A stretch of 64,000 nt of DNA from G963678255 sp963678255 (GCA_963678255.2 CAXXTW010000002.1:992001-1056000); one strand, 5' to 3'. Positions 37,219 through 46,417 are shown, numbered from the stretch's first letter. Numbers and translations are program-made. The notes: generated by a model from the sequence alone, not told the origin.

Positions 37219-37392
37219 ATGTCAAAGAATCATCGTGGAAAAGGTTTGAAAAAAGAACCAAATCATGGAAGAGGCATTTGTCCTGTATGTCATAGAACTG
37301 GAATTAAGATAATTTTTGAATCTAAGATAGAAGAAAACACAGTTAAAGTTTGTAAAACTTGTAGCAAGACTATAGCAAACAAAGCTGCATAA
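37219..37392 (+). CDS. Small zinc-ribbon protein
   Basis: 57 aa, ATG with AAGGAGATAG before it and its own terminator after it. The sequence begins MSKNHRGKGLKKEPNHGRG, then CPVC (residues 21-24) and CKTC (45-48), a two-knuckle zinc ribbon with a very basic N-terminus. I do not know its function; basic zinc-ribbon proteins of this size often bind RNA or ribosomes. Too short for many gene callers. Confidence 0.8.
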   Translation: MSKNHRGKGLKKEPNHGRGICPVCHRTGIKIIFESKIEENTVKVCKTCSKTIANKAA

Positions 37393-37416
37393 TCTTAATT
37401 ACATTCATGAAGTTTT

Positions 37417-37451
37417 AATCGGCAAACTAAAGTTTGTCGATTATTTTTTTT
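37417..37451 (+). terminator. Intrinsic terminator after the zinc-ribbon gene
   Basis: An 11-bp stem AATCGGCAAAC / GTTTGTCGATT (one G-T), loop TAAA, then ATTTTTTTT. Confidence 0.93.
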
Positions 37452-37551
37452 AAAAATCACTTTACAGGTTCAAACCCATAATTAAATTCGTCAAAGAATT
37501 AGTAATATAAGATTAATTCTAAAGATCAATAAAGTAGTGACAGGGCAAAAT

Positions 37552-39471
37552 ATGAGAAATAGATTATTTCTTTCAGTGCTTTTTTTTAGCATAATAATTA
37601 ATTGTTTTTCAATAGGTTATTTAAAAAAGAATATTCCCATTGAAGCATTAAACGATAAAGGTATCAACATATCCTATCATCAATCCCAAATAGACTATCA
37701 GTTATATGGTAGTAAACAATGGGCTGTCTTATTTGATTTTACACAGTGGTTTCCTTCAGACACAACCACTGTGTTTCAAGCAAGCGGAGTTGCTTTTTAT
37801 TCAGAGGTTCCTGTAGATACTTGTAAAGTTTATATTTGTGAGTCCTTAATGAATCAGCCAGGTGCTGTTTTAGAAGAAAAATTAATTACTCAGGTAAATG
37901 CAGGATGGAATGAGTTTAATTTTACCAACATTTATGCCAGAAAGAAAGTTTGGATTGTTATAGACTATTCAACTTCAGCAAATGGTCCTTATATGAGTGC
38001 CTCATTGGGAACAGGAAAAAACAGTTATTATCGAGAAACGGCCAATACAGGCTCATCTACAATTGGTTCATGCTTTTATAATTTTTATGAGACAGGCTTA
38101 CAGGCAGAGTTATTAGTTTCACTGAAGGGTTCCTTTTCTGATGATGTCATAGATCTTCAACTAAATGATTTTTCATTTAACGAAGCAGTTTCCCCCAGAT
38201 CAGAGGTAAAACCAATATTTTCGATTACAAATAATTCTAGCACTCCAATAAGTAATATTTCATTGCATATTTCAGCAACTTCTCCGGGTTTAGTCATGCA
38301 AATAGCAGATTCATTATATATTACAGACCGGTTAAACCCTTATGAAACGTATAGCTATGACGGTTCTGGAGAATATTCTATTACTTTTCCTGAACTACCA
38401 ACACAGGTGAGCTTTACAGTAAGAGTAAAAAGTGAATCGGATGACAAGGATAATGACAACAATAATATTAAGAGTTTTACAATAAATTCTTTTTCAAAAG
38501 ATAAGGGTCTTGTGTTTTTTGAGGAGTTTATTCAGTCTTTTGATCAAACATCAAATGAGTTATTTTTAACAAACAACTCAAATTTAAACGATAATGAGTT
38601 TTTAATCTTAACCTATTTTCCTGATTTATCGGACACACTGAATACAAATATTTCTTTTAAAAGAAATCAATTTTACAAAAACTTTGGATATCCAAATAGT
38701 GTCATAGATGGACAATATAAAGTGAGTGGTTATTTAGACACTTATAGGCAATCAATATTAGATAAGGTTACTTTTGCAAAGAATAGTCGAACATTTTTAG
38801 ATTTAATTCATTTTGAATTACATCAAAATGAGTCTAATCTGGACATGAGTTTTGTTCTTGTTAATTCAGACACAAAGCTTTCCACCGCATATTTAGCAAA
38901 GTGTAATGTAAATGTATATATATTAGAGAAATTTCAATATTTAGGCCGTTCAATAAATTCGATATCCAATCAGTTAACAAGTGCTGCAACACCTATCACT
39001 TTATTCGATTTAGAACAAGGCTATGAGAAACAGATCACTTTATCAATCCCTTTTGACCAGATTTTTTTAAAATACACCAAGGAATTGAATAATAATATGA
39101 TCTTAGTTACAGTACAGGATCAGACAACCAATGAAATTTTATGTAATTTTACCTCGGTGATATCAGGCATAGATTTTACACAAGATTCTGCTCCAGTTAT
39201 AACTCAACCAGATTTTTCTATCTATCCCAATCCCATCCAATCGACCAAAATATTATCTATAAAATCTGAGAATCAAGAAGAAATTCAATCTCTGGAATTA
39301 TTTAATATAAAAGGGCAAAAGATTAGGACTTATAGAAACGAAGGACAAAAAACCCAATTAAAAGCAGATATCAGCAAGCTTTCTTCTGGGCTATACTTAT
39401 GTAGAATAAAATATTCAAATGGGAAAAACCACGGAATGACCAAAATAAAACCAATCGTAATTGTAAAGTAA
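37552..39471 (+). CDS. Secreted protein with C-terminal T9SS-type sorting domain
   Basis: 639 aa from the ATG at 37552, followed by a signal peptide (MRNRLFLSVLFFSIIINCFS). The middle is beta-rich with Ig-like character. The last 85 residues (FSIYPNPIQSTKILSI ... LFNIKGQKIRTY ... LSSGLYLCRIKY) are the type A C-terminal sorting domain used by type IX secretion in FCB bacteria. Probably a cell-surface protein; binding target unknown. The PHP gene starts 1 nt after its stop. Confidence 0.85.
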   Translation: MRNRLFLSVLFFSIIINCFSIGYLKKNIPIEALNDKGINISYHQSQIDYQLYGSKQWAVLFDFTQWFPSDTTTVFQASGVAFYSEVPVDTCKVYICESLMNQPGAVLEEKLITQVNAGWNEFNFTNIYARKKVWIVIDYSTSANGPYMSASLGTGKNSYYRETANTGSSTIGSCFYNFYETGLQAELLVSLKGSFSDDVIDLQLNDFSFNEAVSPRSEVKPIFSITNNSSTPISNISLHISATSPGLVMQIADSLYITDRLNPYETYSYDGSGEYSITFPELPTQVSFTVRVKSESDDKDNDNNNIKSFTINSFSKDKGLVFFEEFIQSFDQTSNELFLTNNSNLNDNEFLILTYFPDLSDTLNTNISFKRNQFYKNFGYPNSVIDGQYKVSGYLDTYRQSILDKVTFAKNSRTFLDLIHFELHQNESNLDMSFVLVNSDTKLSTAYLAKCNVNVYILEKFQYLGRSINSISNQLTSAATPITLFDLEQGYEKQITLSIPFDQIFLKYTKELNNNMILVTVQDQTTNEILCNFTSVISGIDFTQDSAPVITQPDFSIYPNPIQSTKILSIKSENQEEIQSLELFNIKGQKIRTYRNEGQKTQLKADISKLSSGLYLCRIKYSNGKNHGMTKIKPIVIVK

Positions 39472-39472
39472 T

Positions 39473-40537
39473 ATGATAAAAAAACTAATAATCAATAGAT
39501 ACTTTAATGAATTAACAGGTTCAATCCACAATCATACAGAGTATTCCAAAGATGGTAGAGTTCCTGTTCGTGAAATCATGAGATATGCAGAGAAAGCAGA
39601 GCTTGATTTTTTTACTATTAATGATCATAATACTCTTGAAGCGAAAAAGGAAAAGATCCTCAAATCAAAGAGCTATCCCATTGTTATTGTTGGAATAGAA
39701 GTAAATGATCCAGAGGATAACCATCATCTATTAGTTTTTAATAGCTCAGTAATCAAGACAGAGGTAAAAGCTCAAGAATACATGGATTATTATCACGAAG
39801 AAAATGCAATTACCTTTGCTGCCCATCCTAATGAAAGACGAATTAGTCAGCAATTTCGTAAATATGAATGGCTTGATAGAAGTTTAAATAAATTTGATGG
39901 ATTAGAGATATGGAATTACAGCTCAAGTTGGTTGGGCAAAGTAAAACCATCTTTAAATGGGTTAATTTGTGTATTATTCCCTCAGTTATTTATAAGAAAA
40001 CCACTACGAAAGAACTTAAATTTCTGGGATTCTTTAAATCTAGCAAACATGAGAAAATCAGCTATTGGGTCCGTAGATGCTCATGATATCATTAAGAGAG
40101 TGTGTTATTGTAAATTGCACATATTACCCCATAAAAAATTATTCAAAACAATTAGAACGAATGTTTTGATTCCTGAAAAAACGGAAGTCAATGAAGAGAA
40201 TATATTAAAAGCTTTAAAACAGGGAAACTCTTATATAGTAAATTATTCTTTAGGAAAACCTTGGAATTTTTATGCTGTAGCGAGTGATAAAGAGGGACAT
40301 TCAGCAATCTTTGGAGAAGAGATTCGTTTGAGTCCCACCTTAAGATTTTTCTATAATTTACCCATGGAATCGACTGTAGCTTTATATTATAATGGGAAAA
40401 AAATTGATGTTAAAAAAAGCAAAAATGGTTATTTTAAAATTAATGAAGCGGGTTTTTACCGTTTAGAAATATCAAGATATCGTTATGGTTGGATATATTC
40501 AAATCCAATCTATGTATTACCATACGATAGTGAATAA
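39473..40537 (+). CDS. PHP-domain metal-dependent phosphoesterase
   Basis: 354 aa cytoplasmic protein. PHP metal-binding motifs: SIHNHTEYSKDGR (about 17), FTINDHNTLEA (about 52), VGIEVN (about 78), FAAHPNE (about 117) and GSVDAHD (about 200). The C-terminal 80 residues look like a beta-sandwich add-on. Likely hydrolyses a phosphoester such as a nucleotide; the substrate is unknown. Second gene of a run that continues to the kinase-like gene at 42288. Confidence 0.87.
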   Translation: MIKKLIINRYFNELTGSIHNHTEYSKDGRVPVREIMRYAEKAELDFFTINDHNTLEAKKEKILKSKSYPIVIVGIEVNDPEDNHHLLVFNSSVIKTEVKAQEYMDYYHEENAITFAAHPNERRISQQFRKYEWLDRSLNKFDGLEIWNYSSSWLGKVKPSLNGLICVLFPQLFIRKPLRKNLNFWDSLNLANMRKSAIGSVDAHDIIKRVCYCKLHILPHKKLFKTIRTNVLIPEKTEVNEENILKALKQGNSYIVNYSLGKPWNFYAVASDKEGHSAIFGEEIRLSPTLRFFYNLPMESTVALYYNGKKIDVKKSKNGYFKINEAGFYRLEISRYRYGWIYSNPIYVLPYDSE

Positions 40538-40546
40538 GAGGACATA

Positions 40547-41500
40547 ATGGAAAGACTAATGAGAATTCAAACACAAGATTTATATCAATATGTAAATCAG
40601 GAAATAACAACTTATATGCTGGTAGTATCCAAAGAATTAAGAGAAGGAAAAAAGGACTATTATATAAGAGTCTCTATGATGGATAAAACAGGGCCTATCA
40701 TTGGGAATGTCTGGTCAAATGCGATGCAAATGATAGACACTTTTAATGATGGAGATGTAGTAAAGATACAAGGAATGGTTCTCAATTACAAAGAACAGAT
40801 ACAGATTAATTTAAAAAAAATCAGGAAAGCCGGTCAGGAAGAGTACGATATGATGGATTTTATTCCAAAAACAAATAAGGATCTCGACGAGATGGCGGAG
40901 CAGTTTTATGGTCTTATTGAGAGTATCACAGATTTAAACATTCAAAACCTTTTAAAGAGTATTTATGAAGATAAAGAGTTTTTCACAAAATTTGCACAAT
41001 GCCCAGCTGCAAAATCATGGCATCACAATTATATTGGGGGATTATTAGAGCATACGTTATCTGTTATGAAGATTTGTGATTATGCCTCCAAAAACTATGC
41101 TGTAAATCGTGATGTCCTCATAGCTGGTGCTGCATTGCATGATGTAGGCAAAATCTATGAATACACCACTGTTCCTGTGATTGATTTTACAGATGAAGGA
41201 AGATTGTTAGGTCATATTCCAATGGGAGATCAATTAGTGAAAGAAAAAGCCATGCAAATCAATAATTTCCCTATGAAAACCTTATTAAAGATTAGGCATT
41301 TAATCTTATCTCATCACGGAGAATTAGAAAAAGGAGCAGTAAAAATCCCACAAACTGTTGAAGCAGTCGTTTTACATTTTGCTGATAATCTTGATGCTCA
41401 GACAGTAGGAGTATTACAGTTAATTGATGCATCTACTGATCCAAAAGCAAGATGGACAGAATATGACAAACTAAATAACCGATACATTTTCATGGGATAA
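40547..41500 (+). CDS. yhaM: HD-domain 3'-5' exoribonuclease YhaM-like
   Basis: 317 aa, the length of B. subtilis YhaM. An N-terminal OB-fold (KDYYIRVSMMDKTGPIIGNVW) is followed by an HD domain with AAKSWHHNYIGGLLEHTLSV (about 160-180), GAALHDVGKIYEY (about 200) and ILSHHGELEKGA (about 260). It would trim RNA or single-stranded DNA from the 3' end. GAGG precedes the ATG. walJ follows after 2 nt. Confidence 0.88.
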   Translation: MERLMRIQTQDLYQYVNQEITTYMLVVSKELREGKKDYYIRVSMMDKTGPIIGNVWSNAMQMIDTFNDGDVVKIQGMVLNYKEQIQINLKKIRKAGQEEYDMMDFIPKTNKDLDEMAEQFYGLIESITDLNIQNLLKSIYEDKEFFTKFAQCPAAKSWHHNYIGGLLEHTLSVMKICDYASKNYAVNRDVLIAGAALHDVGKIYEYTTVPVIDFTDEGRLLGHIPMGDQLVKEKAMQINNFPMKTLLKIRHLILSHHGELEKGAVKIPQTVEAVVLHFADNLDAQTVGVLQLIDASTDPKARWTEYDKLNNRYIFMG

Positions 41501-41502
41501 GT

Positions 41503-42288
41503 ATGTTAAAGACATCAGTAATTACTAGTGGGAGCAAAGGGAATTGCATTTTAGCCAGCAGTGGAAACACAAATTTATTAATTGATGCAGGGATTACATT
41601 TAAAAAGCTTAATCAAGCTTTACAGACTTTTGAGATTCCATCAGAGAAGATCAATGGGATTTTGATCAGTCATGAGCATAGCGATCATGTGAATGGAGCA
41701 GGTGTTTTATGCCGTAAGACAAAAGCACCTCTATACATCACAGTGCAAACCTATCGCAGATGTAAAGAGAAATTAGGCGAATTACCCTACCCACCAGTAC
41801 ATTTTGAAGTAGGAGATACAATCCGGATAAATGACTTAACCGTCAAAACTTTTACATCTTCACACGATGCAATAGATAGCTGTAATTTTGTTATATTTCA
41901 TCAAGATTATCCTGACAAACAATTAGCCATAGCCACAGATTTAGGTTATTCTCCACAAATCTTAATAAATAATTTGAGAGAAGCGACCACGATCATTTTG
42001 GAAAGTAACCACGATGTAAAGATGCTTTTAGAGGGTCCATATGACTGGCATTTAAAGCAAAGAATTAAAAGCAATGTTGGTCATTTATCCAATGAGCAAG
42101 CTGTTGGAGTAATTTCTCAGATCATTAGCGATAAACTGGAACATTTATTTTTGGCTCATTTAAGTGAAATCAATAATTCTCCAGACCTTGCCTACAATTT
42201 AATGAACAATTTTTTAACCTCTATCAGTGCAACAACCAAACTAATTATGACTTCTCAGACAGAACACACCCCTCTGTTTAACGTATAA
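41503..42288 (+). CDS. walJ: MBL-fold metallo-hydrolase WalJ/YycJ-like
   Basis: 261 aa. Begins with SGSKGNCILASSGNTNLLIDAG, typical of YycJ, then the metal motif SHEHSDHVNG (about 56-65), SHD near 123, and ATDLGY near 145. The family are nuclease-type metallo-beta-lactamase proteins tied to cell-wall/DNA metabolism in Firmicutes. Its last base is the first base of the next gene. Confidence 0.9.
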   Translation: MLKTSVITSGSKGNCILASSGNTNLLIDAGITFKKLNQALQTFEIPSEKINGILISHEHSDHVNGAGVLCRKTKAPLYITVQTYRRCKEKLGELPYPPVHFEVGDTIRINDLTVKTFTSSHDAIDSCNFVIFHQDYPDKQLAIATDLGYSPQILINNLREATTIILESNHDVKMLLEGPYDWHLKQRIKSNVGHLSNEQAVGVISQIISDKLEHLFLAHLSEINNSPDLAYNLMNNFLTSISATTKLIMTSQTEHTPLFNV

Positions 42289-42881
42289 TGAAAGATCGAG
42301 CCAAACTAAGTGTTTATAATGATTATATAATAAAGAGTTTTAGATATCAAAAGGATTTTAGTAATGAACTCTTAATCTATTCCTTTCATATAGATATGGT
42401 TCCCGAACTTATAGAAACGGGTTTTAAAAAGTTATATATTCAAAGAATCGAAGATCAGTCAATCTTTACAAATCCGTTAACATCAATCCCAAAAGCAATA
42501 AAAAGTTTATGCAATTTTCATACAGCTTTACAAGCACGTAATTCTGATCTTATCCATTTTGATACCAATCCAAAGAATTATTTATTTACAGAGGAAAAAG
42601 TATATTTAATTGATTTTTCAGAGATGGCAGTTGGTAGAAAGGAAAGTGATATCATATCATTTTTTTTATACTGGTGTTTAATATTAAACTCTTCTGAGTT
42701 TGAAACAGTGCTTCTGTCTTCAACAGTATATTTGAATAATTATCACTTTATAGAGTCAGATTTTATAAAAGAATTTGAGCGATTTAATGACAGAAGAATA
42801 GAGTATAATGACGGAGAGGGATTACTCCGAAATGATAATCCTGCCTATTTATTTTTAAAGAAAATATTACTAAACAAATAA
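42288..42881 (+). CDS. Kinase-like (APH/LPS-kinase fold) protein
   Basis: 197 aa. The catalytic loop HFDTNPKNYL (H-x-D-x4-N) and the metal motif LIDFSEMAVGRKESDI match aminoglycoside-phosphotransferase and lipopolysaccharide-kinase folds. The N-terminal ATP-binding lobe is short, with no obvious P-loop, so the protein may be reduced or may start differently. Role unknown. Last gene of the unit. Confidence 0.7.
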   Translation: MKDRAKLSVYNDYIIKSFRYQKDFSNELLIYSFHIDMVPELIETGFKKLYIQRIEDQSIFTNPLTSIPKAIKSLCNFHTALQARNSDLIHFDTNPKNYLFTEEKVYLIDFSEMAVGRKESDIISFFLYWCLILNSSEFETVLLSSTVYLNNYHFIESDFIKEFERFNDRRIEYNDGEGLLRNDNPAYLFLKKILLNK

Positions 42882-42926
42882 TTGAATTGATATAACCCTT
42901 ACATTTTATCCGTCTTTATCTTCCAT

Positions 42927-42942
42927 TGGCATGTACTATGCA
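42927..42942 (+). promoter_or_regulatory. Second sigma-54 (RpoN) promoter
   Basis: TGGCATGTACTATGCA matches 10 of 12 consensus positions with correct GG/GC spacing and repeats the TTGGCAT-N5-ATGCA layout of the flagellar promoter. Transcription would start near 42953 and read the small genes from 43045 to 44669. Confidence 0.75.
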
Positions 42943-42975
42943 ATTATTAATAATAAAATTCAAAACAGGGAAACC

Positions 42976-43003
42976 AGGATAATCCTATAGTTAAGATTAT
43001 CCT
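42976..43003 (+). promoter_or_regulatory. Dyad in the 5' leader of the sigma-54 transcript
   Basis: AGGATAATC (42976-42984) and GATTATCCT (42995-43003) form a perfect 9-bp inverted repeat with a 10-nt loop, about 40 nt before the first ribosome site. It could be an RNA hairpin or a protein site. It is not a standard terminator, since the T-rich stretch starts 13 nt later. Confidence 0.5.
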
Positions 43004-43044
43004 ATAGGAAATGAGTTTTATTTTTTATTGGGGGAGGTATTTAA

Positions 43045-43170
43045 ATGAAAGCTGTTCAACACTTTAATTGTAAAACCATACATATATCAATCCGAACAGA
43101 GAGAAAACAGAATATAGAGTATTTATCAAATTATACAGACTTATCTCTCAAAATAGAAGTCGGTCAATAA
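43045..43170 (+). CDS. Small hypothetical protein
   Basis: 41 aa (MKAVQHFNCKTIHISIRTER ... IEVGQ), preceded by a very strong ribosome site (GGGGGAGGTATTTAA). The last base of its stop is the first base of an ATG for a longer version of the next gene. No motif. It could be a leader peptide rather than a functional protein. Confidence 0.5.
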   Translation: MKAVQHFNCKTIHISIRTERKQNIEYLSNYTDLSLKIEVGQ

Positions 43171-43241
43171 TGAACCACATACATAAACTAAGTTTATATT
43201 TCGAATCAATGGTAAAAAACGTATTAACAGGGGGAGAGTAT

Positions 43242-43484
43242 ATGCGTGTTTTATTTATGTTAATAATGCTAATCCCTTTTATGATTCAGGGAATAGTTGT
43301 TCCATTTTCAAATGAGCTAATAAAAACAGAGACTAATCACACAGGGCAAATGGTTAAAACAAGTCCACCTGATCAAGCTGTAGCAAATTTAAAAACAGAC
43401 ACATGGTTTTGGCATGATGGGAAAAATCTTTACATCTACTGGGAAGTCGAAATAGATGACAATTTCAGAATCCTATTGGTTTAA
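43242..43484 (+). pseudogene. Truncated secreted protein, CBM9-like N-terminal fragment
   Basis: 80 aa from the ATG at 43242, chosen because GGGGGAG precedes it. Signal peptide MRVLFMLIMLIPFMIQGIVV. The end TDTWFWHDGKNLYIYWEVEI resembles the start of a CBM9/DUF5916-type sugar-binding domain (strand with YDDKNLYF), but the frame stops right after DDNFRILLV, far short of a full domain. I read this as the front part of a decayed gene. A short real secreted peptide remains possible. Confidence 0.5.
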
Positions 43485-43529
43485 AGTTTCAAAAATGTGT
43501 TAATCACTTTGTTATTAAAAGGAGCGATG

Positions 43530-44669
43530 ATGTCAAAGAAAAGAGCAATATTTATTTTGATACTATTCAGTATAGTATTCAGTTTATCGGGTCTAAACCC
43601 ATTATTTAACCAAAAATCTACTTACCCAAGAGTCAATTTGTTAAATCAACCAGAAAGTGTGGAGTATTATTCAGCAGAAAACCTCTGGTTAGTATCTAAC
43701 TGGGGAAGTGGAGAAATCATAGCCATTGATAGTTTGGGAAATCAATCCATATTTAATCAGGATCTATCATCGGTTGCAGGGATTAAGATCTATAACAATA
43801 AGCTTTATTGTTGTAACACCACTGGGATTGGGATCATTGATTTATCAAGCAGAGTGCTTGATACTTTAATTGTGATCGAAGGGTCTGATCTGTTAAATGA
43901 TCTTGTGATTAATGATGGGAAAATCTATGTCTCGGATTACTGGGATCCTAAAATTTACATAATCTACATGGAAGATTATAGTTACGATATTTTAGTTCAA
44001 GAACCTAATTTTGTACCTAACGGTTTATATTTTGAAGAAGAGAACAATAGAATAATGGCAGTAGTCCGAAATGAGAATGGTACCCAACCCAGAGTAATGG
44101 CTATAAATCCTGAAAATGGAGAATTAACACTTGTAAAGAACACACCCTATTATTCTTTGGATGGAATCTATAGAGATTGTGAAGGCAATTATTACATTAC
44201 CTCATGGTTAATATCAACGGGTGTTGAGGGGGTAATTAAATATAACTCAGATTTTTCTGATGCTGGGGAAATAATTACCACCAATTGTTCAGGTCCTGCT
44301 GATATTTTTATTTATGAATCCATTCTGGCTATACCAAATCTAAATAGTAACACATTAGATTTGGTTGATCTCAATATTACTGGTAATGAAGATGAAGTGA
44401 AGCCTCCTCTGGTACGATTAAACCAGAACTATCCAAATCCATTTAATCCGGAAACGACAATTTGCTTTAATCTTCAAAAAAAATGTAAGGTAGATTTATC
44501 TGTTTACAACATAAAAGGTGAAAGAGTCCAGAATCTCATTCATCAGGAATATTCTCAAGGAGAACATAAGATTACATTTAATGCAAATCATCTATCAAGT
44601 GGCGTATATTTTTATAAATTGCAGACAGGTAATCTCGTTCAAACTCGTAAAATGCTTTTAATTAAGTAA
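43530..44669 (+). CDS. Secreted beta-propeller (NHL/SMP-30-like) protein with T9SS-type sorting domain
   Basis: 379 aa from the second of two adjacent ATGs, with AAAGGAG before them. Signal peptide, then a propeller-like region of about 260 residues (ENLWLVSNWGSGEIIAIDS, GKIYVSDYWDPKIYII, LYFEEENNRIMAVVRNENG). The C-terminal 80 residues have NYPNPFNPETTICFNLQ and LSSGVYFYKLQTG, the sorting signal common in Cloacimonadota, Ignavibacteria and relatives. Exported to the surface; ligand unknown. Confidence 0.85.
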   Translation: MSKKRAIFILILFSIVFSLSGLNPLFNQKSTYPRVNLLNQPESVEYYSAENLWLVSNWGSGEIIAIDSLGNQSIFNQDLSSVAGIKIYNNKLYCCNTTGIGIIDLSSRVLDTLIVIEGSDLLNDLVINDGKIYVSDYWDPKIYIIYMEDYSYDILVQEPNFVPNGLYFEEENNRIMAVVRNENGTQPRVMAINPENGELTLVKNTPYYSLDGIYRDCEGNYYITSWLISTGVEGVIKYNSDFSDAGEIITTNCSGPADIFIYESILAIPNLNSNTLDLVDLNITGNEDEVKPPLVRLNQNYPNPFNPETTICFNLQKKCKVDLSVYNIKGERVQNLIHQEYSQGEHKITFNANHLSSGVYFYKLQTGNLVQTRKMLLIK

Positions 44670-44848
44670 AGAACGAAGGCTGGTGAAATAATTAAAAGGT
44701 TATTTGTTATGACTTTTATGATGTGCTCAATACAGTTAGATTCCAAAGTGTACAGCACCCAATTTTTAAAATTCACATTATACTCATTAGCTTACCCGAT
44801 TCTTCAATAATTTTCATGTATTTTATCAGATATTTAAACAAAGATCTT

Positions 44849-45785
44849 TAACTACTAAAAAGACTAAGATAATTTAATGAACAGGCAGAAACCACGGATT
44901 TCACGAATATGCACGGATAGAACACGAATTAGCCACTGAGTTACACTGAGAAACACAGAGGAACACACCGATAAAAGATTTTCACAACCGCTGCGCTCGA
45001 GTACAAGAGAAAAGAGAGAGATGATAACAACTATAATTTTCCTAGTCTTCCTCTAATCCACACTAATTTTCAAGAAAGATAAGAACAACCCTCCGGGAAC
45101 CACCGAGTTTAGCGAATCACACAGAGGAACAACACTTTTTTAACTACTAAAAAGACTAAGATAATTTAATGAATAGGCTGGAACCACGGATTTCACGAAT
45201 ATGCACGGATAGAACACGAATTAGCCACTGAGTTACACCGAGAAACACAGAGGAACACACCGATAAAAGATTTTCACAACCGCTGCGCTCGAGTACAAGA
45301 GAAAAGAGAGAGATGATAACAACTATAATTTTCCTAGTCTTCCTCTAATCCACACTAATTTTCAAGAAAGATAAGAACAACCCTCCGGGAACCACCGAGT
45401 TTAGCGAATCACACAGAGGAACAACACTTTTTTAACTACTAAAAAGACTAAGATAATTTAATGAACAGGCAGAAACCACGGATTTCACGAATATGCACGG
45501 ATAGAACACGAATTAGCCACTGAGTTACACTGAGAAACACAGAGGAACACACCGATAAAAGATTTTCACAACCGCTGCGCTCGAGTACAAGAGAAAAGAG
45601 AGAGATGATAACAACTATAATTTTCCTAGTCTACTACTAATCCACACTAATTTTCAAGAAAGAAAAGAACAACCCTCCGGGAACCACCGAGTTTAACGAA
45701 TCACACAGAGGAACAACACTTTTTTAACTACTAAAAAGACTAAGATAATTTAATGAATAGGCTGGAACCACGGATTTCACGAATA
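44849..45785. repeat. Tandem array of 292-bp units (three full, one partial)
   Basis: Units begin with TAACTACTAAAAAGACTAAG at 44849, 45141, 45434 and 45725 (periods 292, 293, 291); the fourth stops after 61 bp. Within a unit are the phrases CCACGGATTTCACGAATATG and CCACTGAGTTACAC, phrases I associate with intergenic repeats of other genomes. Units 1 and 3 share GAACAGGCAGAAACC and units 2 and 4 share GAATAGGCTGGAACC, so the order is A-B-A-B. No protein is encoded. 44670-44848 before it holds nothing recognised. Confidence 0.9.
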
Positions 45786-45830
45786 AAAGAGCATTTGTAT
45801 ATCATCTACGTGCGTTATTCTTTCTGAAAA

Positions 45831-45858
45831 AGGGCAGACACACAGGTCTGCCCCTACA
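45831..45858. repeat. Palindromic intergenic repeat, copy 1
   Basis: GGGCAGACACACAGGTCTGCCCCTACA: arms GGGCAGAC and GTCTGCCC (with one base slip) followed by CCTACA. Same design as the copy at 45973-45998. Confidence 0.65.
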
Positions 45859-45972
45859 AAATATATTTTACATTGAACATAAATATATTACATTCGGTTT
45901 GCAGAATAGTTGTTTACCATTAATTTACGTCTGTCCTTTAATATCACAAGCTGTGGTACTGGCTCTGGCTTT

Positions 45973-45998
45973 GGGCGATTCGTGAATCGCCCCTACAC
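45973..45998. repeat. Palindromic intergenic repeat, copy 2
   Basis: GGGCGATTC-gt-GAATCGCCC followed by CCTACA. A perfect 9-bp stem, and the same CCTACA tail as the first copy. Such GGGC...GCCCCTAC elements are scattered in many genomes. Confidence 0.65.
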
Positions 45999-46073
45999 AA
46001 ATTTCTACCAGAATTTTGTTTTTACAAACGAAATGAGAGAATCTCCCTGTGGAATTCCTCTTTCCCTTATACA

Positions 46074-46088
46074 TTCAACAAAGTTGAA
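46074..46088 (-). promoter_or_regulatory. Trailer hairpin of CRISPR array 1
   Basis: TTCAAC-aaa-GTTGAA, overlapping the degenerate end of the last repeat. The same structure is in array 2 at 49886-49902 with a 7-bp stem. In the direction of array transcription it comes right after the last repeat, so it may end the pre-crRNA. Confidence 0.5.
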
Positions 46089-46417
46089 AGCCCCTGCAGC
46101 GCTTACAGGTCAATTCTACTCTTCAAATTGTTCGACGCTAGAGGAATTTAAACAATGTCGCAACCCCTGCAGCGCTTACAGGTCAATTCTACTCTAAAAT
46201 CAAAACTATCGTTACTCATAATGGACAATTGTCGCAACCCCTGCAGCGCTTACAGGTCAATTCTACTTAACGGTTAAAGTAGACCAAGAGATTAATGCCG
46301 AATATGTCGCAACCCCTGCAGCGCTTACAGGTCAATTCTACATACTAGAATATGTCTTAAAAATGAGACTAAAGTCTTTTAGTCGCAACCCCTGCAGCGC
46401 TTACAGGTCAATTCTAC
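46084..46417 (-). CRISPR. CRISPR array 1 (5 repeats, 4 spacers)
   Basis: Repeats of 36 nt at 46084 (degenerate), 46157, 46231, 46306 and 46382. On the plus strand each starts GTCGCAACCCC and ends CAATTCTAC. Spacers are 37, 38, 39 and 40 nt. The decayed repeat is on the left and the leader-like sequence on the right, so the array is read leftward and the crRNA 5' tag would be GTTGCGAC. It lies downstream of cas2. Spacer origins cannot be judged without a search. Confidence 0.97.

Noticed and set aside
44849..45785. Tandem repeats considered as a further CRISPR-like array
   Set aside because: The unit is 292 bp with no short repeat/spacer alternation, and the parts between shared phrases are themselves repeated.
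45910..46197. 95-codon open frame on the plus strand reading into CRISPR array 1
   Set aside because: It runs through the trailer hairpin and two repeats, has no ribosome site, and its last third is translated repeat sequence.
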